DNA of 64,000 bases from Youxingia wuxianensis. Its GTDB lineage: Bacteria > Bacillota > Clostridia > Oscillospirales > Ruminococcaceae. A model generated the notes under the pieces. That model had not been told where the DNA came from. It saw only the letters and a list, made by a program, of their open reading frames with translations, and searched no databases. Where the stretch lies: contig NZ_JACRTD010000003.1 of the NCBI RefSeq assembly GCF_014385085.1, positions 302,437 to 366,436 of the forward strand. Reading direction: 5' to 3'. Positions 8,259-18,294 of this stretch are shown in pieces. The stretch's first letter is position 1, and each line of letters opens with the position of its first letter. The position numbers and the translations under genes are program-made.

Positions 8259-9455
8259 TTATAATAGTTTTTTAATGCGCTCCATTGCTTCCATCGTGTT
8301 CTCCCGGTTACCAAAAGAGGTGAGCCGGAAAAATCCTTCTCCATTGACACCAAAACCAGCGCCTGGGGTACCAACTACAGCAGCTTTGCTCAACAGATAA
8401 TCAAAGAAATCCCAGGATAACATTCCTTTTGGACACTCCATCCAAATATAAGGGGAATGGACCCCTCCGAAAAATTTAATTCCTTTTTCGCTTAAAGCGT
8501 CGGCAATAATTTTAGCGTTTTGCTTATAATAAGCGATCATTTCATGGGCCTGTTTCATCCCTTCTACAGAAAAGACCGCCGCCGCGCCTTTTTGAATAAT
8601 ATAAGGCACACCGTTAAATTTTGTTGTCTGGCGGCGATTCCACATTTTATTCATGTAAAGCTCTTTACCATCACAGGTTTTTTTCTTCAGCTGCTTGGGT
8701 ACGACAGTATAACCGCAGCGGGTGCCGGTAAAACCAGCGGTCTTAGACAGGGAACAGAACTCAATCGCACAGGTTTTCGCGCCTTCAATTTGGAAAATGC
8801 TTCTGGGAAGGCTATCATCACCGATAAACGATTCATATGCCGCATCAAACAGGATAATCGCTTCGTGGGCATTTGCATAATCTACCCAAGCTTTCAATTG
8901 CTGCTTGTTATATACCGCGCCTGTAGGATTATTAGGGGAACAAAGGTAGATCATATCTCCATGTACACGGTCGTCCGGCATAGGAAGAAAGCCGTTTTCA
9001 GCATTGGCATTCATATAGACGATTTTTCTGCCGGACATAATATTGGTATCTACATACACTGGATATACCGGATCTGGAATTAGTGCCACATTTTCGATGG
9101 AGAACAGGTCAGTAATATTGCCAAGGTCGCTTTTGGCGCCGTCGCTTACAAAAATCTCATCCATATCTAAGCTTACACCGCCGCGGGAGTAATACTGCTG
9201 AATCGCCTCCCGAAGGAAAGCATACCCCTGTTCCGGCCCATATCCACGGAAAGTAGCGGCATTTCCCATTTCATCCACCGCACGGTGAAGCGCTTCGATT
9301 ACCAAAGGTTCTAAAGGAAGGGTAACATCCCCGATCCCCATGCGAATTACCTTTTTATCCGGATTTGCTTCGGTGAATGAGGAGACGCGTTTTGCGATTT
9401 CAGAAAAAAGATAACTTTCCTTGACGTTTAAATAGTTCTCATTCAGGTATGCCAA
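8259..9455 (-). CDS. dapL: LL-diaminopimelate aminotransferase
   Basis: The 398-residue class-I PLP aminotransferase converts tetrahydrodipicolinate directly to LL-diaminopimelate, bypassing the succinyl/acetyl steps of lysine and peptidoglycan synthesis. Visible markers are the CSPNNPTGAVY loop, FDAAYESFI, and the PLP-lysine motif SLSKTAGFTGTRCGY (Lys near residue 237). Length fits the DapL family. The start is TTG, about ten bases after GGAG; no ATG in frame has a better site. It lies 34 bases after dapF in the same operon, so the pair delivers meso-diaminopimelate. Confidence 0.95.
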   Translation of the reverse strand: MAYLNENYLNVKESYLFSEIAKRVSSFTEANPDKKVIRMGIGDVTLPLEPLVIEALHRAVDEMGNAATFRGYGPEQGYAFLREAIQQYYSRGGVSLDMDEIFVSDGAKSDLGNITDLFSIENVALIPDPVYPVYVDTNIMSGRKIVYMNANAENGFLPMPDDRVHGDMIYLCSPNNPTGAVYNKQQLKAWVDYANAHEAIILFDAAYESFIGDDSLPRSIFQIEGAKTCAIEFCSLSKTAGFTGTRCGYTVVPKQLKKKTCDGKELYMNKMWNRRQTTKFNGVPYIIQKGAAAVFSVEGMKQAHEMIAYYKQNAKIIADALSEKGIKFFGGVHSPYIWMECPKGMLSWDFFDYLLSKAAVVGTPGAGFGVNGEGFFRLTSFGNRENTMEAMERIKKLL

Positions 9456-9489
9456 AATACATCAACTCCAATATATATTTATAAAATAC

Positions 9490-10338
9490 TTATACATCTA
9501 CCTCAATAACGCCGTCGAACACATGGGTGGCAGGCCCTTTCATAATCACCGTTTGATCCTTCTGATAGGTGATTTTTAAATCGCCGCCTTTTAAATGAAC
9601 CGTAACTTCCTCATCTGCATTACAGTAACCGTTGATCACGGCGGCGGCCACGCTGGCGCAGGCTCCGGTTCCGCAGGCAAAAGTTTCTCCCGATCCCCGT
9701 TCCCATACGCGCATTTTCAGAGTTTTTTTGTCAATTACCTGGACAAATTCCGTATTAATGCGGTCAGGGAATTTTTCATGATTTTCAAATAAAGGGCCGA
9801 TTTCTTCTAAAGCAATGTGATCCACATCATTGCAGAAAATCACTCCATGGGGATTTCCCATAGAAACACAGGTAATCAGATATACCTCGCCATGGACCAG
9901 CATAGGCTGGCTGATAAATTCAGGATACGGCGTTTTTACTGGGATATGTTTGGAATTAAAATCCGCCTTTCCCATATCCACCGAGGCGAACACCGCTTTT
10001 TTGTTTTCAATGGTCAAATCCAGATGTTTAATACCGCTTTTAGTATCAATATCTAACTGAGTCTTTTGTGTAAGCTGATGATCGTAAACGTATTTGCCCA
10101 CACAGCGGATAGCATTTCCGCACATATTGCCTTCTGAGCCGTCGGCGTTAAACATTCTCATTTGGAAATCCGCCCGGTCAGAGGGGCAGATCAAGACCAA
10201 ACCGTCGGATCCAATACCAAAATGGCGATGGCTTATGAATTTGGAAAGTTCGTTAGGATGTTCAATTTTCTGTTCCAGACAATTAACATAAACATAATCG
10301 TTCCCCAGGCCATGCATTTTTGAAAACGGGAGGATCAT
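9490..10338 (-). CDS. dapF: Diaminopimelate epimerase
   Basis: The 282-residue enzyme interconverts LL- and meso-diaminopimelate. Both catalytic cysteines are visible, in GNMCGNAIRCVG (near residue 72) and FACGTGACASV (near 216), along with the opening KMHGLGNDYVYV. The start at 10338 follows AGGTG by seven bases. A longer frame beginning at 10353 would start inside that ribosome-binding region and is not preferred. It is the first gene of the dapF-dapL operon. Confidence 0.96.
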   Translation of the reverse strand: MILPFSKMHGLGNDYVYVNCLEQKIEHPNELSKFISHRHFGIGSDGLVLICPSDRADFQMRMFNADGSEGNMCGNAIRCVGKYVYDHQLTQKTQLDIDTKSGIKHLDLTIENKKAVFASVDMGKADFNSKHIPVKTPYPEFISQPMLVHGEVYLITCVSMGNPHGVIFCNDVDHIALEEIGPLFENHEKFPDRINTEFVQVIDKKTLKMRVWERGSGETFACGTGACASVAAAVINGYCNADEEVTVHLKGGDLKITYQKDQTVIMKGPATHVFDGVIEVDV

Positions 10339-10466
10339 TGTCAGACACCTCATTTTAATAATAGTTTCTTTTACAGTTTACCTCAAAACTTCATTATTGT
10401 AAACCGCCAAACCATACAAGAAATGAAAGAAATTCCAAAAGCAATTTCATATAATGGGAAAACGCC

Positions 10467-10495
10467 TTGACGCGGAAAGATTTTTTCACTATGAT
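10467..10495 (+). promoter_or_regulatory. Promoter of cimA
   Basis: TTGACG at 10467-10472 and TATGAT at 10490-10495 are 17 bases apart. The start codon of cimA lies 38 bases further on, leaving no room for an attenuation leader. Confidence 0.6.
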
Positions 10496-10533
10496 TAAAA
10501 GTACTTATTTATGTATAATCGAGGTTAGCCATA

Positions 10534-12111
10534 ATGAAAAAGATTGAAATTTTTGACTCTACCTTAAGAGACGGCGCCCAAAATGAAAGCGTGTCTTATT
10601 CGGTGGAAGACAAATTGAATATAGTACGTTATTTGGACAAGCTGGGGATTGATTATATTGAAGCTGGCAATCCCTTCAGCAATCCAAAAGATCACGCTTT
10701 TTTTTCCCGGGTAAAAGAGCTGGATTTAAAATATGCGAAGCTGGTGGCCTTTGGTTCCACCCGCCGCAGAGACAGCCGCGTTCAGGATGATAAGAACTGC
10801 CTTGCCTTAATGGAAGCGGATATCGATTGTATATCAATATTTGGAAAAGCATCCTGCTGGCAGGTGAAAGAGGTGCTGGGGACAACGCCGCAAGAAAACC
10901 TGCGTATGATTTTTGATACGGTTTCCTTTTTTACAAAGGCAGGAAAACGAGTCTTTTTTGACGCGGAGCATTTTTTTGACGGATATAAAGACAATAAAGA
11001 GTACGCGCTGTCCGCTTTGCGTGCGGCGCAGGAGGCCGGCGCTTATAAATTAATATTATGCGATACGAACGGCGGCGCTTTTCCGGACGATATCGGGGAG
11101 ATTACCAAAGAGATAGTACAGATTTTCCCAGGAAAAGTGGGTATTCATTGCCACAATGATATGGGCTGTGCTGTCGCTGGATCGGTTATGGCGGTAAAAG
11201 CAGGCGCGGATCATGTACAGGGAACTTATATAGGAACCGGTGAAAGATGCGGAAACACCAATTTATCCACCATTATTGGGGATTTGCAGCTGAAACTCGG
11301 ATATACTTGTATTCCTCAGGAGAAAATTGTCCGGCTCACCAAAACAGCCCGTTTTGTGTCCGAAGTTTCCAATGTGCGTCTGGCCCATGCCATGCCTTAT
11401 GTGGGGAAAAGCGCTTTTGCCCACAAGGGAGGGATGCATGTGGATGGCGTGCAGAAAAATAACGCCGCCTTTGAGCATGTTGCCCCAGAAATTGTAGGGA
11501 ACCAACGGCATATTCTCCTTTCAGAGGTTTCTGGCAGAGCGGCAATGCTTACTAAAATCAGCGAGGTAGACAGTACCATTACAAAGGACTCCCCAGAGGC
11601 AAACCAGCTGATCCAGCGCCTGAAGGAGCTGGAATATGAAGGCTATCAGTTTGAGGCGGCTACCGCTAGTTTTGAGCTTGTGGTGTTAAAAGAATTGGGG
11701 AAATTCAGCCCGTTTTTCGATGTGGAGCTGTTTCGGATTATTGGGGAACAGGACACGGCGGGTAAACATAATATGGCTTCCGCTATGGTAAAACTGCGGG
11801 TAGGACAGCGGTGGGAAATGACCGCCGATGAAGGAGACGGCCCGGTCCATGCCTTGGATAAGGCCTTGCGTAAGGGGTTGGAAATTTTTTATCCTAGTCT
11901 TTCCAATGTTAAACTGATTGACTATAAAGTGCGTGTAATGGATACAGGGAAAGCTACGGCAGCTTTGGTGCGAGTACTTATCGAATCCACGGACGGGGAA
12001 AATGTTTGGACTACGGTAGGCGTTTCTACGGATATTATTAACGCCAGCTCCCGTGCGCTGATTGACTCTATGGAATATAAATTGTATAAAGATCAAACCA
12101 TGAAAAAATAA
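10534..12111 (+). CDS. cimA: (R)-citramalate synthase
   Basis: The 525-residue protein belongs to the DRE-TIM metallolyase group: FDSTLRDGAQ at residues 7-16, the metal-binding HCHNDMG near residue 208, and GTGERCGNTNL near 235. The length and the C-terminal LeuA-dimer regulatory domain fit CimA of the long type rather than isopropylmalate synthase. It condenses pyruvate with acetyl-CoA to citramalate, the first step of the threonine-independent route to 2-oxobutyrate and isoleucine. The gene stands apart from leu/ilv genes, followed 44 bases later by an NSS transporter. Homocitrate synthase is an alternative but the overall pattern favours CimA. Confidence 0.9.
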   Translation: MKKIEIFDSTLRDGAQNESVSYSVEDKLNIVRYLDKLGIDYIEAGNPFSNPKDHAFFSRVKELDLKYAKLVAFGSTRRRDSRVQDDKNCLALMEADIDCISIFGKASCWQVKEVLGTTPQENLRMIFDTVSFFTKAGKRVFFDAEHFFDGYKDNKEYALSALRAAQEAGAYKLILCDTNGGAFPDDIGEITKEIVQIFPGKVGIHCHNDMGCAVAGSVMAVKAGADHVQGTYIGTGERCGNTNLSTIIGDLQLKLGYTCIPQEKIVRLTKTARFVSEVSNVRLAHAMPYVGKSAFAHKGGMHVDGVQKNNAAFEHVAPEIVGNQRHILLSEVSGRAAMLTKISEVDSTITKDSPEANQLIQRLKELEYEGYQFEAATASFELVVLKELGKFSPFFDVELFRIIGEQDTAGKHNMASAMVKLRVGQRWEMTADEGDGPVHALDKALRKGLEIFYPSLSNVKLIDYKVRVMDTGKATAALVRVLIESTDGENVWTTVGVSTDIINASSRALIDSMEYKLYKDQTMKK

Positions 12112-12155
12112 TAATTACAAAAGATTCTTATCTTGCAATTGAAAGGGAAGAGGTA

Positions 12156-13490
12156 ATGGAGAAGAGAAATCAATGGGCCTCCCGATTGGGATTTGTTCTG
12201 GCTACGGCCGGGGCTGCGATTGGCCTGGGAAATTTATGGAAATTTCCTTATCTTATGGGAAAAAACGGAGGATTCCGTTTTTTAACGGCTTATCTAATTT
12301 TTGTAGTAATTTTAGGGATTCCAGTAATGATTATGGAAATGTCCATCGGGCGGTATACGCAGCAAAGCCCGGTAAACGCATTTCGCTCCTTAAATAAAAA
12401 AACTACAATTATCGGTGGGATGGGGGTATTGAGCGCATTTATTATCCTGTCTTATTACAGCGTAATCGGCGGTTGGCTGCTGAAATATATTGCTTCGTAT
12501 ATCACCACATTTTCTGCTCCTGTAGATTTTAACGCGTATGCCGCTACTGCAGGGGAGCCTATTTTTTGGCATTTCGTATTTATGGCATGCGCTGCTTTTG
12601 TTTGTTATAAGGGAACAGCGGGAATTGAAAAGGCGTCCCGGATTATGATGCCGGGGCTTTTTATTTTAATTGTAATAATTATTGTACGTTCCCTTACGCT
12701 ACCAGGGGCGAAAGCCGGGTTAGAATTTATGTTTTTCCCCAAATCCGAAGAAGGACGCTTTGATTTGAATTTTATCGTAGCCGCATTGGGACAAGTGTTT
12801 TATTCTTTGAGCCTATGTATGGGGATCACGATTACCTTTGGAAGTTATCTCAAAAAGCAGGAGGATATTCCTAAAAATTGCCTTTTGGTGGCAGGGCTGG
12901 ATACTATGATGGCGCTGTGTGCGGGACTGGCAATCTTTCCGGCAGTGTTTTCTTTTGGATTAGAGCCGACACAGGGAGCCAGCCTGGTTTTTGGAACTCT
13001 GCCAAAGGTGTTCGACGCGTTGGGCGGCGGCGTCATATTTGCCATTTTATTTTTTATTCTTTTATTTTTCGCGGCTCTGACTTCGTCGATTGCTCTATTG
13101 GAGTGTATTGTTTCATTTGCTATGGATGACCTGCATTGGGGCCGCAGCAAATCGGTAATTGTATTGGCGGTACTGTCCTTTCTGCTGGGGGTTCCCAGCT
13201 CCTTGGCCTTTGGAGCGACAAGCGATTTTTTAATCCTCAATTATAACTTCTTTGACCTTATGGGGATGCTGACAGATAATATTTTAATGCCTATCGGCGG
13301 AATATTTATGTGTATTTATGTAGGTTGGATTTGGGGACCGCAAAAACTAATCCAGGAGATTGAACAGGGATCAGTGACCTTTAGACTGAAAAAAGCATGG
13401 GTGATTTGTATTCGTTTTATCACTCCGCTGCTGATTGCCGTTGTTACAGTAATGGGGTTTCTGAATATTTATAATATCATAAAAGCTTAA
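12156..13490 (+). CDS. Sodium-dependent transporter, NSS (SNF) family
   Basis: The 444-residue membrane protein starts with the hallmark WASRLGFVLATAGAAIGLGN and LWKFPYLMGKNGG of the neurotransmitter:sodium symporter family (LeuT fold), where the unwound first helix binds sodium and substrate. About eleven membrane segments are predicted, as is usual for bacterial members of this length. It probably imports an amino acid with sodium. The tight position behind cimA suggests co-transcription and a branched-chain or other hydrophobic amino acid, but the substrate is inference. Confidence 0.9.
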   Translation: MEKRNQWASRLGFVLATAGAAIGLGNLWKFPYLMGKNGGFRFLTAYLIFVVILGIPVMIMEMSIGRYTQQSPVNAFRSLNKKTTIIGGMGVLSAFIILSYYSVIGGWLLKYIASYITTFSAPVDFNAYAATAGEPIFWHFVFMACAAFVCYKGTAGIEKASRIMMPGLFILIVIIIVRSLTLPGAKAGLEFMFFPKSEEGRFDLNFIVAALGQVFYSLSLCMGITITFGSYLKKQEDIPKNCLLVAGLDTMMALCAGLAIFPAVFSFGLEPTQGASLVFGTLPKVFDALGGGVIFAILFFILLFFAALTSSIALLECIVSFAMDDLHWGRSKSVIVLAVLSFLLGVPSSLAFGATSDFLILNYNFFDLMGMLTDNILMPIGGIFMCIYVGWIWGPQKLIQEIEQGSVTFRLKKAWVICIRFITPLLIAVVTVMGFLNIYNIIKA

Positions 13491-13526
13491 AAAGTTCCCC
13501 CTGGCAAGCCAGGGGGAACTTTTTTA
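13489..13526 (+). terminator. Strong terminator after the NSS transporter
   Basis: AAGTTCCCCCTGGC pairs perfectly with GCCAGGGGGAACTT over 14 bp with a two-base loop, followed by T6. Between here and 13759 I see no coding region. A GGCCCCGG/CCGGGGCC stem at 13708-13735 probably ends the converging minus-strand transcript. Confidence 0.9.
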
Positions 13527-13707
13527 TAGCGATGTTATCAATATATGACATATGTCGCCTGCAGCAAGCAGGAAAACATTTTGCGTTTTTGGACGCGGAG
13601 ATAAGTTACTTCGCTTTTTCGCGAACCTTCGCCAGGGCAGGGTACAGGAGCAAAACTGTGTTTTCCGGCTGCTTTTTATTGAGGAACAATAAAAAATTCA
13701 TTTCAAT

Positions 13708-13735
13708 GGCCCCGGACAAAGGACTGGCCGGGGCC
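13708..13735 (-). terminator. Probable terminator of the GT4-FAD oxidoreductase transcript
   Basis: GGCCCCGG and CCGGGGCC form an 8-bp stem downstream of the minus-strand gene ending at 13760. The T-rich tail begins only about a dozen bases later, so the assignment is moderate. Confidence 0.5.
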
Positions 13736-13759
13736 AAAAAACAGACTGCAGCTAGTTTT

Positions 13760-15136
13760 TTATTTTTGGAAAATACTGTCCGCCACATAAAGGCCGTTAG
13801 CCGCCGCCTGGGAAAGGGAACGGGTAAATCCAGCTCCATCTCCAAGGGCATAAATACCTTTACAACCGTCCACTTCAAAATTTTCGCATTTTGGACGGGC
13901 GGAATAGTACTTACATTCAATGCCGTAAAGCAAGGTATCATAATTGGAAGTACCAGGGGATACCTGATTTAACGCTTCCAGGGTTTCAATAATATTATCT
14001 AGCTGGCGTTTGGGAAGACAAAGGCTTAAATCGCCGGGTACCGCATTTAGCGTAGGTTTTACGGTACTTTTATGAAGCCTGCTTTCGTCAGTGCGCCGGC
14101 CGTCCCGCAGATCGCCGAGCCGCTGTACCAGCACGCTGCCGCCGCTGATCAGATTGGCGAGGCTGGCAACATGACGGGCATACTCAATAGGAGAGTTAAA
14201 CGGCTGGGTAAAGCGGATGGTAGAAAGCAGGGCAAAGTTGGAGTTTTCGGTTTTTTTGGCAGGGTCACGATAACTATGACCGTTCACTGTCAATATTCCA
14301 TCGGTATTTTCCGTAACTACGCTGCCTCGCTCGTTAAAACAAAACATACGGGTAGTATCGCCGTATTGCTTAGACGAATACCAAATTTTGGGCTCATAAA
14401 TTTTCTTGGAAAAATCCTCCCATACGATGGAAGGAAGCTCCACACGAACTCCGATATCCACTTGATTGTTATGAAGAGGAATATTATTTTGTTCACACCA
14501 CTCGGAGAAAAACAAGCTCCCCACACGGCCAACAGCAAAAATGATCTTATCCGCAGTAAATTTATGTTCCCCTTCGGAATTTCTGGCAGTGATCAAATGA
14601 CTGTGCCGGTCGACATCTGTAACGGTGGTGTTGGTATGGATCTCGCACCGCTGGCTTAAGGTTTCTACCAAGCGCATCATAGTGTCAAAATTACTGTCCG
14701 TACCCAAATGTTTAAGCTGCGCCTGGTTCATATGCAGATCATATTTTAAGCATAATTTTTTCAATTCATTATTAGGCATGTACCTTTCCGTCGTAGCGCC
14801 AAACTGAACTAAAATTTTATCCGCTTGTTCAATATAGTCCATTACAGTAGACTCCGGCAGAAATTCTGTCAGCCAGCCGCCATATTCTGTAGAGATTACA
14901 TACTTCCCGTCAGAAAAGGCCCCGGCGCCGCCCAAGCCCTCCATGATAGCGCAGGATTTACATTTGATACAGGTATTGGTTTTTTTAGAAACAATCGGAC
15001 AGTTTCGTTTATTTAAAGGATTTCCTTTTTCCAGCAGGCAGATAGCAAGCTCCGGGTGATTTTCACTCAGACGGTAAGCCGCCATCAGACCACCGATACC
15101 GCCTCCAATAATAACCACATCATAATTTGGTTTCAT
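13760..15136 (-). CDS. FAD-dependent dehydrogenase (COG2509-like)
   Basis: The 458-residue flavoprotein opens with the FAD-binding VVIIGGGIGGLMAAYRL (Rossmann GxGxxG) and has a second nucleotide-contact motif IIFAVGRVGS and a late ALGDGAGFTRSL. A cysteine-rich segment, CIKCKSCAIMEG, near residue 56 is typical of the uncharacterised FAD-dependent dehydrogenase group COG2509 and might hold a metal or disulfide. Its substrate is unknown. The start overlaps the end of the glycosyltransferase gene by 17 bases, so the two are co-expressed, although no functional link is evident. Confidence 0.85.
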   Translation of the reverse strand: MKPNYDVVIIGGGIGGLMAAYRLSENHPELAICLLEKGNPLNKRNCPIVSKKTNTCIKCKSCAIMEGLGGAGAFSDGKYVISTEYGGWLTEFLPESTVMDYIEQADKILVQFGATTERYMPNNELKKLCLKYDLHMNQAQLKHLGTDSNFDTMMRLVETLSQRCEIHTNTTVTDVDRHSHLITARNSEGEHKFTADKIIFAVGRVGSLFFSEWCEQNNIPLHNNQVDIGVRVELPSIVWEDFSKKIYEPKIWYSSKQYGDTTRMFCFNERGSVVTENTDGILTVNGHSYRDPAKKTENSNFALLSTIRFTQPFNSPIEYARHVASLANLISGGSVLVQRLGDLRDGRRTDESRLHKSTVKPTLNAVPGDLSLCLPKRQLDNIIETLEALNQVSPGTSNYDTLLYGIECKYYSARPKCENFEVDGCKGIYALGDGAGFTRSLSQAAANGLYVADSIFQK

Positions 15137-16391
15137 ATTTGTTTTTCCTCCATTTTTTTAGGCCGATCCGTTTCGCAGCGATTTTTTTTGGCCGCCATAT
15201 TTTCAGCCTATGCTTGCGATGGGTCTGTTCCTGAATTGCGCCGTCGTACACTTGGAGCACATACTGAGCCAGATTGACAGCGCCGCTGTTTTCTACCGAC
15301 TCCCGGGTGGATTTTTTCAACTTGTCCAATTCCTGTGGAGACATATTTTTAATTTTTAGGATTTTATCGTACATGTCTTGAGCGTCTTTAAAAATATAAC
15401 CGTTGATATTATCCTTTACCTGCCCCTCATTTAATGGGTCGGTAATCTGAAGCACCGGCAGCCCCATAGCCATACCTTCCAGCATGGAAATAGAATTGGT
15501 ATCCGAGGTAGAGGCAGTGATATAAAAATCACAGCAGGCAAAATAAGGCGGGATTTCGTCGTGCATTACTTTTCCTGCGAAGGTGACCATAGGATCAATA
15601 CCCAACTGACGAGACTGCTCTTCCAATTCTTCTTTACAGGGACCGTCGCCAATGATCAAAAGTTTAATATCCTCCTGCGGACCGATGGTCTGCGCCCAGT
15701 AATCGAGCAAGATATCCACGCTTTTTTCCCGGCCTAACCTGCCTACAAACACCGCAATAGTCATATTATCCGTATAGTTGAATTTTTCTCGGAAAGCTTT
15801 TTTCCTGTCTTCTTGAATATTTGCTGCATTAAAGGTATCTAAATCCACCGGGTTGGGAATGACATTCACCGGTTTATTGTATACGCCTACCTTGCGGAAA
15901 TATTCTTCGCATTTTTTTGAGGGGCCGGTTAAGGCGTTGGCAGAGTTTGCCAGCATATGGATATACTTATGAGAAATTTTAGTAGAAGCGCCGGCCAGTG
16001 CAGCAGGAGCTACATAATAGATATATTCATCATACATGGTATGCAGAGTATAAACCAGGGGAGTGTGTAAAATTTTTGCAATCATAATACCAGAAAGACC
16101 GATACCAAACTCATTATGAATATGAATAATATCCGGATTAAACTGGCTGATCAGCTTGAGCCGGGTGGTGCTCAAAGGCATGGCTACGCCATAGCCATAA
16201 AACCGTTTGGAAGTATGCGCCGGACAGTGTAAAATTCCTTTGGCGATATAATGTTTACGGGAAGTGGCGTCGGCGGTGACCACCAGAACTTCATGGCCTA
16301 GTTTTTCCAAGCCGTCCTTTAAGGATTTTACATGAGTAACTACGCCGTTGATGTGAGGAAGATATGTCTCTGTAAATAATGCAACTCGCAT
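15120..16391 (-). CDS. GT4 glycosyltransferase, diacylglycerol glucosyltransferase-like
   Basis: The 423-residue retaining glycosyltransferase has a GT-B fold: N-terminal ALFTETYLPHINGVVTHV, HIHNEFGIG, and the C-terminal nucleotide-sugar site VGRLGREKSVDILL and the ExxxxG acidic pair in SMLEGMAMGLPVL. This pattern matches 1,2-diacylglycerol 3-glucosyltransferases and similar lipid glycosyltransferases of Firmicutes, which make membrane glycolipid anchors. The basic C-terminal tail (about the last 30 residues) would suit membrane-surface attachment. The ATG follows an AGGAG site. Exact acceptor cannot be told from sequence. Confidence 0.85.
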   Translation of the reverse strand: MRVALFTETYLPHINGVVTHVKSLKDGLEKLGHEVLVVTADATSRKHYIAKGILHCPAHTSKRFYGYGVAMPLSTTRLKLISQFNPDIIHIHNEFGIGLSGIMIAKILHTPLVYTLHTMYDEYIYYVAPAALAGASTKISHKYIHMLANSANALTGPSKKCEEYFRKVGVYNKPVNVIPNPVDLDTFNAANIQEDRKKAFREKFNYTDNMTIAVFVGRLGREKSVDILLDYWAQTIGPQEDIKLLIIGDGPCKEELEEQSRQLGIDPMVTFAGKVMHDEIPPYFACCDFYITASTSDTNSISMLEGMAMGLPVLQITDPLNEGQVKDNINGYIFKDAQDMYDKILKIKNMSPQELDKLKKSTRESVENSGAVNLAQYVLQVYDGAIQEQTHRKHRLKIWRPKKIAAKRIGLKKWRKNKYETKL

Positions 16392-16679
16392 TATGGCACG
16401 CTCCTATCCGAAGTTAAATTCTTTTTCTTCCAGTTATTTGTAGAGTTCGATCTCATTTTATTTTTCAACAGCACATACAGCTTTAGTATAGCATAATAAG
16501 GAAATAAATCAAACATAATAAATGAAAGAAAAAAGTAAAGGTCTGCTAGTTGATCGTTTAGAGAAAAGGACGCTGAAATATTCTGTTGCGGCCTAAATAA
16601 ATATACGACAATATTTGCCAAATCTCTTCAAAGGGTGTAAAATATTAGCTAAAGTTTATTGAAACGGAGCGGGGAAGAA

Positions 16680-18140
16680 ATGGAGATAGAGTTTAATCTG
16701 AAAAGAAATCTAAGTATGCTTACCGATTTTTATGAAATGACCATGTCCAATGGTTATTTTGAATATGGATTTACAGAAAGACAGGCGGTATTCGATATGT
16801 TTTTTCGTAAAATTCCCGATGAGGCGGGGTTTGCAATTTTTGCCGGATTGGAGCAGCTGGTGGAATATTTGCGCAACTTGGAGTTTACCCCGGACGATCT
16901 GGCTTATTTCCGTGAAAAAGGCCAGTTCAGCGAAGCATTTTTAGAGTACCTTGCAAATTTTAAATTTGAGTGTGATATTTGGTCGGTAAAGGAAGGGACG
17001 CCGGTATTTCCTTACGAGCCGGTAGTGATAGTAAAAGGACCGGTCATCCAGGCACAGTTGATTGAAACTATGGTGCTGCTCACAATTAATTATCAATCCC
17101 TGGTAGCTACTAAAGCTAATCGTATGTGCAGAGCGGCGCAGGGACGCCCCATTTCCGAGTTTGGTTCCCGAAGAGCGCAAAGTTATGACGCTGCTATTTT
17201 AGGGGCGAGGGCCGCGTATATCGGCGGCTGTGCCTCTACTGCCTGTGTTATCGCCGACCGTGATTACCGTATTCCGGCGGTGGGTACCATGGCACACAGT
17301 TGGGTTCAGCTTTTTGACAGTGAATATGAGGCGTTTGAAAAATATGCTCGTCTCTATCCGGATAACTGCGTATTTCTGGTGGATACCTATAATGTGATCA
17401 AATCTGGGATTCCTAATGCAATTAAAGTATTTGATAAAATTTTAGCCCCTCAGGGGATTCGCCCAAAGGCGATTCGAATCGATAGCGGAGATATTGCCTA
17501 CCTTTCCAAAAAAGCCAGGAAGATGCTGGATGCGGCAGGATACGAAGATGTAAAGATTATGGCGACCAATTCGCTGGATGAATATATTATCCGGGATTTG
17601 ATTGTGCAGGGAGCGAAAGTAGATATGTTTGGAGTAGGGGAGAATCTGATCACCAGCAAATCCGACCCTGTATTCGGCGGCGTATACAAACTGGCGGCGG
17701 TAGAAAAAGATGGGAAATTTGTGCCTAGGATAAAAATTAGTGAAAGCATTGAAAAAATTACAACCCCATGCTTTAAAAACCTTTATCGTTTTTACAATAA
17801 AGAAACAGGCCAGGCAATCGCGGATTATGTGACTATGCGGGATGAAACGGTGGACACCTCCAAACCGATTACTATTTTTGATCCGGTAGCCACCTGGAAA
17901 AAACAAACTCTTACCAATGTGACAGCCGAATGTCTGCTTACCCAGGTCTTTGAAAAAGGACGGTGTGTTTATAAACTGCCGGAGCTGGAAGAGATCAAAG
18001 CTTACTGTGCTCATCAGGTGGATACCTTATGGGACGAGGTAAAACGGTTTGAGCACCCCCATAGATATTATGTGGATCTTTCCAGTGAACTTTGGAATAA
18101 TAGAAATATTCTTCTGGAGGAAATAAATAATATCCAATAA
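16680..18140 (+). CDS. pncB: Nicotinate phosphoribosyltransferase
   Basis: The roughly 486-residue enzyme joins nicotinate and PRPP to nicotinate mononucleotide in NAD salvage. Recognised markers are MLTDFYEMTMSNGYFE at the start, FGSRRAQSYDAA, GTMAHSWVQLF (the phosphorylated-histidine region) and RIDSGDIAYLSKKARK. I start it at the ATG at 16680, preceded by GAGCGGGG; a TTG at 16659 would add seven residues but has no better site. The preceding 288 bases (16392-16679) show only AT-rich sequence. It is monocistronic as far as visible. Confidence 0.94.
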   Translation: MEIEFNLKRNLSMLTDFYEMTMSNGYFEYGFTERQAVFDMFFRKIPDEAGFAIFAGLEQLVEYLRNLEFTPDDLAYFREKGQFSEAFLEYLANFKFECDIWSVKEGTPVFPYEPVVIVKGPVIQAQLIETMVLLTINYQSLVATKANRMCRAAQGRPISEFGSRRAQSYDAAILGARAAYIGGCASTACVIADRDYRIPAVGTMAHSWVQLFDSEYEAFEKYARLYPDNCVFLVDTYNVIKSGIPNAIKVFDKILAPQGIRPKAIRIDSGDIAYLSKKARKMLDAAGYEDVKIMATNSLDEYIIRDLIVQGAKVDMFGVGENLITSKSDPVFGGVYKLAAVEKDGKFVPRIKISESIEKITTPCFKNLYRFYNKETGQAIADYVTMRDETVDTSKPITIFDPVATWKKQTLTNVTAECLLTQVFEKGRCVYKLPELEEIKAYCAHQVDTLWDEVKRFEHPHRYYVDLSSELWNNRNILLEEINNIQ

Positions 18141-18179
18141 AAAATGTAAGGTTTTAAGTTTTACAGTTTAAAGTGCATA

Positions 18180-18207
18180 TTGCATTTTTTATCAATTTTG
18201 ATATAAT
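18180..18207 (+). promoter_or_regulatory. Promoter of the liv operon
   Basis: TTGCAT at 18180-18185 and TATAAT at 18202-18207 have a 16-base spacer. About 80 untranslated bases follow before the first gene. Confidence 0.6.
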
Positions 18208-18294
18208 GTAGTGTATGCAATGGAAAAACAAGTGTATTTCTATTGCTGAAATATTGCTGAAAAGAGCAAAAGACACTATGGGAGGAAAACATTT

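Noticed and set aside
13532..13972. 146-codon plus-strand frame after the NSS transporter
   Set aside because: It runs through a terminator region and then antisense to the FAD oxidoreductase; no start signal or motif.
14072..14659. 195-codon plus-strand frame inside the FAD oxidoreductase
   Set aside because: Antisense shadow of a gene with an FAD-binding motif.
16391..16621. 76-codon minus-strand frame before the GT4 gene
   Set aside because: It lies in AT-rich non-coding sequence, with no ribosome-binding site and an unlikely composition.
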